From Nostoc sp. TCL26-01 (GTDB taxonomy: Bacteria; Cyanobacteriota; Cyanobacteriia; Cyanobacteriales; Nostocaceae): 64,000 nucleotides of DNA. Below are positions 9,106 through 16,903 of this stretch, in pieces (position 1 is the first letter of the stretch; the number at the start of each line of letters is the position of its first letter). Below the pieces are notes generated by a model. That model saw only the letters and a program-made list of their open reading frames with translations, was not told the DNA's origin and searched no databases. The stretch covers positions 2,682,804-2,746,803 of the forward strand of contig NZ_CP040297.1 of assembly GCF_013393945.1 (NCBI RefSeq). The letters are read 5' to 3'. Made by a program: the position numbers and the translations under genes.

Positions 9106-10194
9106 TTAATTGAGGCTACAAGTTTGAGTAATAACTTGCTCAACCTTATGAAAGAAAACAGGCTCAGAAAAATTATTCACAGCATGATTACGAATATTTT
9201 CATAATTCCAAGAGATTTCTCCGGACTCTAATAAGGCCATTTGTAAAGATTCTGGTGTTTGCCGAGTAAAAAAGACTCCCGTTTTGCCATGTATTTGAGT
9301 ATCTAATACCCCACCAGCGCCAAAAGCAATCACTGGTGTGCCACTGGCATTAGCTTCGACAGGCACTAAACCATAGTCTTCTAATGCAGCGACGATAATA
9401 GACTTTGCTTGAGAAAATAATTCTTTGCGTTTGCTGTCACTGACATGACCTAAAAATTTAATATTATCTAAAGCTTTTGCTTGTAATCTTGCTCTTTCTG
9501 GGCCATCACCAGAGATGACTAAGGGTAATCCGAGCCAATTAAAAGCCTCAACGATAATATCGAGTCGTTTATAACTAATCATCCGTGCTGATGCTAAATA
9601 ATACTCATCTTTAGTATCAGAAAAGACAAAGTTGCTGGTATCAATGGGATAGTTGATCATGATGGCTTGCTTGCCGTAAATCTGTTGAATGCGACGAGCA
9701 ACTGTACTGGAATTAGCAATATAAATATCAGGTTCTTGGGCATATTTCAAGTCGATATTTCGCATCAATTGAAAAATTTGCTCGATGATCGGGGCAAGAT
9801 ATCTATAATCACTATACTCTCGTAAATAAGTTTGGGTATCCCATAAGAAACGAGTGACGTTATGACAAAAACAAATATGTTTAGCACCTGGTTTCTTTCT
9901 GACGGCTTTGGCGAAACTGGTGCTACTGCTAATGATTAAATCATAGTCTTGTAAATCCAAGGAACGAAAAGCTGGAAAGTATAAAGGAGCCATTAACCGG
10001 AAATGTTTAGCTGCACCGGGAATTTTTTGTAAGAAAGTAGTGTTAACTAGGCGATCGCTAATATCAATAGTTTTTTCTGGGTCATATAATGATGTAAAAA
10101 TATCCGCTTGGGGATAGCGCTTACAAAACAGTTCAAATACTCGTTCTGCTCCACCGCGTTGAGTTAAGTAATCATGTACTAGAGCAATTTTCAT
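9106..10194 (-). CDS. Glycosyltransferase family 4 (HEP island)
   Basis: A 362-residue GT-B enzyme. The start is set at ATG 10194 because the protein then opens MKIALVHDYLTQRGGAERVF, the standard first strand and glycine loop. A longer frame from 10239 adds 15 unrelated residues. The donor site is seen in SARMISYKRLDIIVEAFN and VAALEDYGLVPVEANASGTP (about 265-290), which includes the EX7E element. Members related to this sequence transfer mannose or similar sugars to lipid-linked intermediates, but the specific donor is not readable. It precedes the Wzc-like gene in the same direction, 57 bases away, and is probably co-transcribed with it. Confidence 0.87.
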   Translation of the reverse strand: MKIALVHDYLTQRGGAERVFELFCKRYPQADIFTSLYDPEKTIDISDRLVNTTFLQKIPGAAKHFRLMAPLYFPAFRSLDLQDYDLIISSSTSFAKAVRKKPGAKHICFCHNVTRFLWDTQTYLREYSDYRYLAPIIEQIFQLMRNIDLKYAQEPDIYIANSSTVARRIQQIYGKQAIMINYPIDTSNFVFSDTKDEYYLASARMISYKRLDIIVEAFNWLGLPLVISGDGPERARLQAKALDNIKFLGHVSDSKRKELFSQAKSIIVAALEDYGLVPVEANASGTPVIAFGAGGVLDTQIHGKTGVFFTRQTPESLQMALLESGEISWNYENIRNHAVNNFSEPVFFHKVEQVITQTCSLN

Positions 10195-10303
10195 ACTTTT
10201 GAAATAAAGGTTGTCAGATTTCTCATAAGATGCTTGCAACCCCCCTTATGGAAGGGAGGTTTTGTAGAGGTATGAAATATGTGTTTTGTAGGAACACAAT
10301 ATA

Positions 10304-10441
10304 TAGCGATTCCCAGTTAAGTGAGGTAGAGGAATAATTTTTTAAACGCGGAGGTACGCGGAGTAAAACGCGGAGGGGCGCGGAGATTGCCCAATTTTAT
10401 TTAGCGATGTACTCAGTACCTCAGCAGATTAGGAAATGCTA
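10304..10441. repeat. Dispersed repeat, AAACGCGGAGG family, copy 1
   Basis: The ends TAGCGATTCC and GGAAATGCTA are imperfect inverted repeats. Inside are AAGTGAGGTA, TTTTAAACGCGGAGG and GGGGCGCGGAG. A second copy with the same order of words is at 51881-52008. Confidence 0.7.
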
Positions 10442-10484
10442 TGTTGTGCTGCTACTTGTGTGTTCTACTGATTCAATCCAAATC

Positions 10485-11798
10485 TTAACCAACAGTTGCG
10501 AGAACTTTTTCTGGGGCAAAATATTTATCTTGCTCGGCTCTGAGTTGGTCGCAAAGTCTACCTGCGGGTAGTTCTACATCATCGTAGGTGAGGACTTGAT
10601 CTTTGGAAATATCGCGTTTGAGACGACATCCTTCTGCTAGACCCATTGGTAAGAGGTTTTGCTGTTGAGCGATGGGGGAGTTTTCACATTGTCCATAGGT
10701 CATGTAGTAGCCGATTCCGTCCAGGGTTTCTCCGGCTTTCAGGTCGATTTTGGCGGTGGTGACGACATCGACTAAGGGTGCGGCTAGGGGAGCCATAACT
10801 GCATCTTGGAACAGGACAGCACGAGCTACAGACAAGGGGACTTCAAAATGACAGAGATGATAGGGAGTATAGAAGCTATAGAGAGGGCCTTCACCTAACT
10901 TGTAGAGGTTGAGGTAATGTTGTTGTTTGGGGTCATCGTGGGTAGCAAAGACAAACACGCCAGGGCCGGGTTTTGCACCGACGACATAATCAACAATCCC
11001 GCCTAGTTCTTGGAGTTGCTCGATATCATACATATTAGTCATTTCATCAACATGACCAGTGAAGTCATATCCCAACATCCCACGCTTGGCAACTTTCATC
11101 CCCGTAGCGTTAGCAACGATCGCCTGTTCAAAGGAAATCTTCGTCCCATCGGCAAAACTGGTCACCATATGGGCTTTTTGTCCCCAACGTTTAGCAAATC
11201 CTTCTTGGGTTGTCGGGTTGCGGTAGGGGTCTTGCAATCCTTTGATGTTACCGCACAAGAGAGGAGTCAAGCCGATACTTTGGACAAATCGGTAAAGATT
11301 CATCTGTACCCCTGGTTGATCGCCATCACAAGCACTCAGAATCACTCCGGCTTTATCTGCATAGACTTTCAGGATAGAACCGATAGTACCGTCGAGTTCA
11401 GCATTCATCATGATGACGTGTTTGCGATGAGCGATCGCTGCCATCACCACATGAGCGCCAAACTCCACTGCACCAGTGACTTCGATAATAGCGTCGATAC
11501 CCTCAGCTTGGCAGACCAATTTGGCATCTTCTGTAATAGCATATTTATTTTGAGCGATCGCTGTTTCTAATGCGCCGACACTATTAACGACTTGGATTTC
11601 TTCCAGACCCGCTTCGACATAAGCTCGTCTAGCACCATCAAGACTGCGGTTAGCGATCGCAACTAACTCCATTCCTGGCACAGAATTAATAATTTGATTG
11701 GCAATTCCTCGACCCATAAAACCAGCGCCAATCATACCTACTTTCACCGGATTACCAGCCGCAGCACGAGCCTTCAGAGCGTTATCAATAATAATCAT
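10485..11798 (-). CDS. NAD(P)-dependent dehydrogenase with C-terminal SAF domain
   Basis: A 437-residue protein of the homoserine-dehydrogenase-like group (COG4091 type). The Rossmann loop is VKVGMIGAGFMGRGIANQ at about residues 18-35. A catalytic-type region with SACDGDQPGVQMN and GNIKGLQDPYRNP lies mid-protein. The end (about 345-430) is a SAF domain with LPMGLAEGCRLKRDISKDQ and VELPAG, as in sialic acid synthase and antifreeze proteins. True homoserine dehydrogenase is a housekeeping enzyme and lacks SAF. Here the gene sits between rfbC and a glycosyltransferase, so I infer that it reduces or oxidises a sugar-derived aldehyde or keto acid for the polysaccharide. The reaction is unknown. 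Confidence 0.8.
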   Translation of the reverse strand: MIIIDNALKARAAAGNPVKVGMIGAGFMGRGIANQIINSVPGMELVAIANRSLDGARRAYVEAGLEEIQVVNSVGALETAIAQNKYAITEDAKLVCQAEGIDAIIEVTGAVEFGAHVVMAAIAHRKHVIMMNAELDGTIGSILKVYADKAGVILSACDGDQPGVQMNLYRFVQSIGLTPLLCGNIKGLQDPYRNPTTQEGFAKRWGQKAHMVTSFADGTKISFEQAIVANATGMKVAKRGMLGYDFTGHVDEMTNMYDIEQLQELGGIVDYVVGAKPGPGVFVFATHDDPKQQHYLNLYKLGEGPLYSFYTPYHLCHFEVPLSVARAVLFQDAVMAPLAAPLVDVVTTAKIDLKAGETLDGIGYYMTYGQCENSPIAQQQNLLPMGLAEGCRLKRDISKDQVLTYDDVELPAGRLCDQLRAEQDKYFAPEKVLATVG

Positions 11799-11886
11799 TT
11801 GCTTAATTCCTTTATTTTTTAAACAAGCAACAGAAGAGCTAAGAAAAATTACTAATCTCTACTCTCTACTAATTACTCAGCACTCA

Positions 11887-12028
11887 TTACCCGGATTTCT
11901 CACCAGACTTATTAAACTGAGGTTTTCTCTTTGTCCAAAGATTGTAGGGGCGGGTTCATTAAGATCATTATTAATCATTAATCATTTCTGTAAACCCGCC
12001 CCTACCGCTTGTGAGAAATGCGGGATTA
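11887..12028. repeat. MITE-like element, CCCGGATTTCTCAC family, copy 2
   Basis: The ends TTACCCGGATTTCTCAC and GTGAGAAATGCGGGATTA are inverted repeats. The inner arms GTAGGGGCGGGTT and AACCCGCCCCTAC match copy 1 at 6687-6817. It lies between rfbC and the SAF dehydrogenase. Confidence 0.82.
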
Positions 12029-12032
12029 CTCA

Positions 12033-12602
12033 TTAACAAACCGCTTCCACCGGATCTGGGCTACCAATTGGTAAAGTTTCTAATAAAGGCCAATTAGCAT
12101 CTTTATCAGAAATTACAGTTACTTCTAAAGGCCATTCAATGTTAAAAAATGGGTCGTTGTAACGTAGACCTTTTTCATAACCTGGGGTGTAAAATTCACC
12201 TACTTGATAGACAACTTCCGCATCATCAGTCAGCGCTTGATAACCGTGGGCAAACATTTCTGGAACATATAAACCCCGACGATTTTCGGCGGTCAGTTCT
12301 ACACCGAAGTGGGATAAAAATGTTGGTGACTCAGGACGCATATCAATAATGACATCATAGATAGCACCTTTAATGCAGCGAATTAATTTTGTTTCTGCGG
12401 CTGGTTTAAGTTGATAGTGCATACCTCGTAATGTGCCTTTTTTATAGTTATATGAAAGGTTACATTGAGCCACTACTGGTTTTAACCCATGTGCAGAAAA
12501 TTCGTTAGCACAAAAAGTCCGGGCAAAGAAGCCACGATGATCTGGCTTTTCTTCTAAGTCAACAATAAATGCGTCTTTAAGTGATGTAGTAGTAAAAATC
12601 AT
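12033..12602 (-). CDS. rfbC: RfbC-type 3,5-epimerase of a 4-keto-6-deoxy nucleotide sugar
   Basis: A 189-residue cupin of the RmlC family, full length (usual 180-190). The catalytic histidine is in TLRGMHYQ near residue 60. The substrate pocket is seen in CIKGAIYDVIIDMRPESP, and the second catalytic region in YVPEMFAHGYQ and DDAEVVYQVGEFYTPGYE. The family inverts C3 and C5 of dTDP-4-keto-6-deoxyglucose on the way to rhamnose. No rmlA, rmlB or rmlD is in this block. The only activating enzyme nearby is a cytidylyltransferase, so the true substrate may be a CDP sugar. The C-terminus is 4-5 bases from a MITE-like element. Confidence 0.85.
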   Translation of the reverse strand: MIFTTTSLKDAFIVDLEEKPDHRGFFARTFCANEFSAHGLKPVVAQCNLSYNYKKGTLRGMHYQLKPAAETKLIRCIKGAIYDVIIDMRPESPTFLSHFGVELTAENRRGLYVPEMFAHGYQALTDDAEVVYQVGEFYTPGYEKGLRYNDPFFNIEWPLEVTVISDKDANWPLLETLPIGSPDPVEAVC

Positions 12603-12673
12603 GGCTTTATCGAATAGTAATTGTCTACAGTTAATGGTTACTAATTAATTAGGATTTACACTCAAGGAAATAG

Positions 12674-13507
12674 CTAAACAGGAACTTGATTTATTTCTGG
12701 TCTAGCGTAAGTTTGATCCCAGTATTGTGTACAAAGTTCTGGACGTTTGGGGGGATTAGCAGTGTAAACAAAAAATAGGGCTGGTCGTTCTTGGGTGCGA
12801 ATTGTCCCGTGGTGTATAGCCGTTCTGGGATCAGTAATAATTACTGTACCTGCTGCACCTGGGCAAGATTTCCATGCGGATTTAGAGATAATTGCTTCTA
12901 ATTGTTCATCGGTTAATCCCAGATATCCGGACTGCTTTAATTTGTGATTAATTCGATAAGCATTCCTATGAGGAAATGATGTTAAATGCACAGGAACATA
13001 TTCAAAAGCACCGTGTTTTTCATCTACATCATTTAAGTAGATGATAATTTTCACCATTTTGCGGTCTTCAGAATCTTTATGCCAGAGTAAAGTACCAAAC
13101 TGGTGTTGATTAGGGAAATCTTTGCGTAAATGGACACCTTGAAAAGCAACAGGTAGACCAAGATAGTTTTCAATTATCTGTAATAATCGAGTTTCTTGTC
13201 CCCAATTGCTAAATGCTGCTAGGTCTGTAACTGTGTAAATTTGTGGCAATCTTCTCGATGTATTTTGATTGCTCACTGTTGACGTTTGTGCTAATTGACT
13301 ATGAGCAGATGTTAATAACTCTGTAGTAGATGTTAAGCCTAATTCCTCTAAATTGGTGATGTAAACACCTTCTGTTTTAAGGGTATTGACAATTAGGCGA
13401 TCGCCTGCATCTAAAGCTGGTAAATTATACTGATGTTGCCATAGCTTTAATCTATAAACCAACTCAGAGCTTAATGTAGATATTTGATTTTGAATTGTCT
13501 CCAACAT
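12674..13507 (-). CDS. PhyH-like Fe(II)/2-oxoglutarate dioxygenase, paralogue 1
   Basis: A 277-residue protein. Residues about 145-175 read TLLWHKDSEDRK, giving the HxD iron-binding pair, followed by IIYLNDVDEKHGAFEYVP. The distal histidine is in TAIHHGTIRTQERPALFF near 235-250, with the arginine that holds 2-oxoglutarate 6-8 residues later. This is the double-stranded beta-helix of the phytanoyl-CoA dioxygenase superfamily. The N-terminal 100 residues are predicted helical and unrecognised. It follows a close paralogue by 11 bases and precedes rfbC by 71 bases, so it is part of the polysaccharide block. It may hydroxylate a sugar or lipid precursor. That role is inferred. Confidence 0.75.
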   Translation of the reverse strand: MLETIQNQISTLSSELVYRLKLWQHQYNLPALDAGDRLIVNTLKTEGVYITNLEELGLTSTTELLTSAHSQLAQTSTVSNQNTSRRLPQIYTVTDLAAFSNWGQETRLLQIIENYLGLPVAFQGVHLRKDFPNQHQFGTLLWHKDSEDRKMVKIIIYLNDVDEKHGAFEYVPVHLTSFPHRNAYRINHKLKQSGYLGLTDEQLEAIISKSAWKSCPGAAGTVIITDPRTAIHHGTIRTQERPALFFVYTANPPKRPELCTQYWDQTYARPEINQVPV

Positions 13508-13518
13508 AGCATGATTAG

Positions 13519-14382
13519 TTATTTTACCAAAGTCGGTATATCATCCACTTTTACTTCAGCAGATGCTCGAATAAAGTCTGGTTTAGGATAGGAATTATCC
13601 CAGAAGTGAGTACAAAGTTGGGGTTGTTTGGGTGGGTTAGCTGTGTAGGCAAAAAATAGCGTTGAGCGTTCTTGAGTGCGGAGAGTACCATGATGTAAAA
13701 GTCTTCTGGTATCAGCTAAGATAACTGTTCCTGCTTTACCTGTACAAGACTTCCAAGCTGATTTGGGGACAATTTGATTTAATGTTTGATCATCGATTCC
13801 ACCTGTGTTTTTAATCTTGTACTTAATCCGATAATAATTAAGTTTAGGTAAGGAAGTAAAAGCAAGCGGTACGTATTCAAAAGGCCCTTGTTCTGTGTCT
13901 ACATCATTTAAGTAAACAATGACTTTCAAAACACGACGATCTTCAATATCTCTATGCCATAATAATGTAGCAAATTGATTTTCGTTAGGAAAATCTTTGC
14001 GTAAATGGACACCATGATAGGCGACAGGAAGACCAATATAGTTTTCGATTATGTTGAGTAGTCTTGGTTCACTTCCCCAGTTATAAAATTCTGGTAAGTC
14101 GGTAACAATGTAAATTTCTGGGTGATTTTCACTAGCAGAATTGTAATTTGCCTGACCCATAGTCGGTAAAATTTGGTCAGATATACTCAGCATTTGGGAA
14201 CTGGAATTAAAGCCTAATTCTGCTAAGTTCGTAATATAAATACCGTCGCGTTTGAGAGTATTTAAGATTTGGCGATCGCCTGGTTCCAATGGGGGTAAAT
14301 TTTTGCTGTGTTTTTTTAGTCTCGCTTGATAATCTAATTCAAAACTTAACGAACTGATTTTTTCTTGGATGTTATTTGGCAT
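13519..14382 (-). CDS. PhyH-like Fe(II)/2-oxoglutarate dioxygenase, paralogue 2
   Basis: A 287-residue tandem paralogue of the gene at 12674-13507, alike along its whole length (for example LRKDFPNENQFATLLWHRD here and LRKDFPNQHQFGTLLWHKD there). The HxD pair is in WHRDIEDRR, and the distal histidine and arginine are in LLHHGTLRTQERSTLFF. The closing TANPPKQPQLCTHFWDNSYPKP is also shared. Both copies keep every predicted metal and co-substrate residue, so neither looks dead. The gene starts 12 bases after the glycosyltransferase upstream. The duplication suggests two related substrates or successive oxidations, but this is not shown by the sequence. Confidence 0.75.
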   Translation of the reverse strand: MPNNIQEKISSLSFELDYQARLKKHSKNLPPLEPGDRQILNTLKRDGIYITNLAELGFNSSSQMLSISDQILPTMGQANYNSASENHPEIYIVTDLPEFYNWGSEPRLLNIIENYIGLPVAYHGVHLRKDFPNENQFATLLWHRDIEDRRVLKVIVYLNDVDTEQGPFEYVPLAFTSLPKLNYYRIKYKIKNTGGIDDQTLNQIVPKSAWKSCTGKAGTVILADTRRLLHHGTLRTQERSTLFFAYTANPPKQPQLCTHFWDNSYPKPDFIRASAEVKVDDIPTLVK

Positions 14383-14394
14383 ACTGAAAGCTCT

Positions 14395-15429
14395 TTATTT
14401 AAGCAGAGATTTTTGTGATGAAAGTTTATTATTAGAGCGAATTTCTTGAGATGATGGTTCAATAGCTGCGGATAATCTCATCTCTCTAAAAGCTATGACA
14501 TCAAAAGCAGTCATGCTCACTAAAGCCAAAAATGGCACAACTACTTTGATAGCAGATACAGGCCATCTTCTTAAAGCACCCAAGAAAACTTTTAAGTTGA
14601 CCTCTTTGGAATTATGTAGCAGCATTCGCTGACAAAATTGCTGTGAATATCCATTTTCTTGAAGTTTTAAAATAACTTCAGGAATATGTTTATACTGCAT
14701 TAATAAAGCTGATTTTGGCTCTTTTTGCCAGTAACTTACACCCACAATACATTCTAAATAAGTCTCTCTCGTGATAATCAATCTACCGTGAGCAGCACAA
14801 TAACCAGCCAGATAAGCTAGAGAAATCCAATTACTAGCCGCATCTGTCCACTTTTTCAGAGCTTGTTTGACTAAATCAGTACGATAAATACTAGCAGAGA
14901 GGAAAATAACTGCACCAACACTTTTAGCAAAACAATATTCAAAAATAGCTTTACTATCACCACAGCCATCTTCACAATCAGCATCAAACCAGCGATTACC
15001 AATAATAGTTGGTGGGTAAACTGGTTGTCCAGTAATTTTATTCCGACCAGAAAAATTGAGGAATAATAATCCTAAATCTTCATGCTGTTTGATTTTATTA
15101 ATCACATAAGGAATTGCTCTATCTTGAACAGGATCATCATCGCCAATTGTCCAAACATATTTTGTTTCCGCAGAACTTAGGCAATACATAATGTTTTTCA
15201 TTACGCCTAAATTTTCTGGATGCTTGTGAGATTTAAATGTGATATTATCTAACTGTTGTTGCCATTTTTGAATAATATCTTGAGTATTATCAGTCGAACA
15301 GTTATCTGAAACCAAGATTTCACAATCTGCTTCAAATCCTTTGACCGCATTTGCGAGCCAAGTTAACTGTTGATCCAGTAATTCAGCCCGATTATAAGTT
15401 GGGATAGCAATAGTTAATAGTTTATTCAT
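14395..15429 (-). CDS. Glycosyltransferase family 2 (HEP island)
   Basis: A 344-residue GT-A enzyme. The start is ATG 15429. A frame from 15441 begins with TTG and adds only four residues. Visible motifs are LTIAIPTYNRAELL at the N-terminus, ILVSDNCSTDNT near residue 40, and the metal-binding VWTIGDDDPV near residue 93, the usual site of the DxD. The second half (about 230-320) has a hydrophobic patch (AIKVVVPFLALVSMTAFDVI) that could anchor it to the membrane. It transfers an unknown sugar from a nucleotide donor and is likely one of five or more transferases that build the polysaccharide repeat. It is packed 12 bases from the dioxygenase genes. Confidence 0.87.
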   Translation of the reverse strand: MNKLLTIAIPTYNRAELLDQQLTWLANAVKGFEADCEILVSDNCSTDNTQDIIQKWQQQLDNITFKSHKHPENLGVMKNIMYCLSSAETKYVWTIGDDDPVQDRAIPYVINKIKQHEDLGLLFLNFSGRNKITGQPVYPPTIIGNRWFDADCEDGCGDSKAIFEYCFAKSVGAVIFLSASIYRTDLVKQALKKWTDAASNWISLAYLAGYCAAHGRLIITRETYLECIVGVSYWQKEPKSALLMQYKHIPEVILKLQENGYSQQFCQRMLLHNSKEVNLKVFLGALRRWPVSAIKVVVPFLALVSMTAFDVIAFREMRLSAAIEPSSQEIRSNNKLSSQKSLLK

Positions 15430-15459
15430 ATTTAAGAACAAAGTTTGATTTTAATTTTT

Positions 15460-15526
15460 CTCTGTGCCTTGGTGACTCTGTGGTTAGATAAATTCTTGTT
15501 TACCACAGAGTCACAGAGACACAGAG
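15460..15526. repeat. Inverted repeat CTCTGTG...GACTCTGTGGT
   Basis: GACTCTGTGGT (15474-15484) pairs perfectly with ACCACAGAGTC (15502-15512), and an outer CTCTGTG/CACAGAG pair flanks them. It lies between two genes of the same operon and could fold in RNA. Confidence 0.75.
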
Positions 15527-15533
15527 TTATAAA

Positions 15534-16562
15534 TTACTTAACACTCCAGAAGAAATCTTGATCAATTTGTTCAGTCCGGATTAAATATTCCAACTGCTTT
15601 AACCGTGTAAATCCTCTAAACAAAAATGTATCTTCTGTCATATCTATTTGACTGAATAAATCAAATAGTTGTCTAGCACCACGTTGGGCATCCCAATCAC
15701 ACTTAAATCCAGGAAGAATAGTGTTGATTTTGTCAAAAGATACTCGATAACTGCGGTTATCTGCACCGTTGTCTCCGAAGGATAATTTACATCCAGGGAA
15801 AGTAGCAGCGATGATTTCAGCAATTTCTTTCACGCGGTAATTATTAGCTGTATCACCAACATTAAATACTTGGTTGTGAATAATATCGCGGGGTGCTTCT
15901 AGGGCGCAAATTATCGCTTTGCAAATATCTAAAGCGTGGACTAATGGCCGCCAGGGTGTACCATCACTAGTCATTTTGATTTCTTTAGTAGTCCACGCCA
16001 AGCCTGACAAGTTGTTCAAGACTATATCAAACCGCATTCTGGGGGAAGCACCAAAAGCAGTGGCGTTTCGCATGAAAGTAGGAGAGAAGTCATCATTAGC
16101 AAGAAGGGTGACATCTCGTTCTACCAGAGTTTTGCACTCTGCATAAGCTGTTTGTGGATTTACTGGTGATTCTTCTGTTACATCACCCTCCGTAGCTACT
16201 CCATAAACGCTACAGGAAGACATATAGACGAAGCGCCGCACACCCATAGTCTTGGCTAGGTTAGCTAGACGCACTGAACCCAAATGATTGATGTCGTAGG
16301 TGATATTTGGTGATAGTTGTCCGGTAGGATCATTAGATAGTTCCGCCATATGGACGATCGCCTCTACACCTTGCAAATCTTCCGGAGTAATATGGCGGAT
16401 ATCCTTGTTTAAGGTTCTAGCCGTGTGTTCTGTACCGTTGTACAACCAACCAACTTTATAGAAGCCTGTATCGACACCAATAACTTCATGGCCTCTACCA
16501 ATTAACAAAGAAGGCAATAAACAGCCAAGATAACCTTCGGTTCCAGTTACTAAGATTTTCAT
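15534..16562 (-). CDS. NAD-dependent sugar epimerase/dehydratase (extended SDR)
   Basis: A 342-residue extended short-chain dehydrogenase. ATG 16562 gives MKILVTGTEGYLGCLLPSLL, with the TGxxGxxG cofactor loop. A TTG three codons earlier is less likely. The active site is MSSCSVYG near residue 116 and TAYAECK near 141 (YxxxK). The family converts nucleotide sugars by epimerisation, dehydration or reduction. No separate CDP-glucose 4,6-dehydratase is in the block, so this enzyme is the best candidate for the step after the cytidylyltransferase at 18259-19032, though its N-terminal segment is not clearly of that subfamily. A MITE-like element lies upstream, between it and the LhgO-like gene. Confidence 0.83.
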   Translation of the reverse strand: MKILVTGTEGYLGCLLPSLLIGRGHEVIGVDTGFYKVGWLYNGTEHTARTLNKDIRHITPEDLQGVEAIVHMAELSNDPTGQLSPNITYDINHLGSVRLANLAKTMGVRRFVYMSSCSVYGVATEGDVTEESPVNPQTAYAECKTLVERDVTLLANDDFSPTFMRNATAFGASPRMRFDIVLNNLSGLAWTTKEIKMTSDGTPWRPLVHALDICKAIICALEAPRDIIHNQVFNVGDTANNYRVKEIAEIIAATFPGCKLSFGDNGADNRSYRVSFDKINTILPGFKCDWDAQRGARQLFDLFSQIDMTEDTFLFRGFTRLKQLEYLIRTEQIDQDFFWSVK

Positions 16563-16661
16563 GTGTGTCAAATTCTGTATATTTAGGAGTGATGAGTGCT
16601 GAGTTTGGAGTGCTGAGTGCTTAGTGCTGAGTTTGGAGTGAGTTTTCTAGTCAGCACTAGA

Positions 16662-16875
16662 TTAACGTGAGTTCGACAAATTTTTTTTGACCTCTCCCCC
16701 AACCCCTCTCCGACGCGGAGAGGGGAGTAAAGAGCATCACATATCAACGAAAAATCAAGCTTTTAAAGCCTCTCTCCTTTTAGGGGAGCCAGTTGCGTGG
16801 GCGGGTTTCCCGACTTGAGCAAACTGGCGTGAGAGGTTTGGAGAGGGGTTTTTTCAGTCATCGAACTCACGTTAA
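16662..16875. repeat. MITE-like element, TTAACGTGAGTTCGAC family, copy 1 (with nested hairpin)
   Basis: The element starts TTAACGTGAGTTCGAC and ends with the inverted TCGAACTCACGTTAA. The interior carries CTCTCCCCCAACCCCTCTCC and its partner GGTTTGGAGAGGGG. Compared with the copy at 27354-27519 it has an extra hairpin, CCAGTT...AACTGG (16789-16827), which resembles the hairpin at 49586-49628. It separates the LhgO-like gene from the epimerase gene. Confidence 0.88.
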
Positions 16876-16903
16876 ATTAGAGACTATTTAATGAGTGAGT
16901 TTC

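Noticed and set aside
11010..11570. 186-codon plus-strand frame inside the SAF dehydrogenase gene
   Set aside because: It lies entirely opposite a well-supported enzyme gene and its product has no recognisable features.
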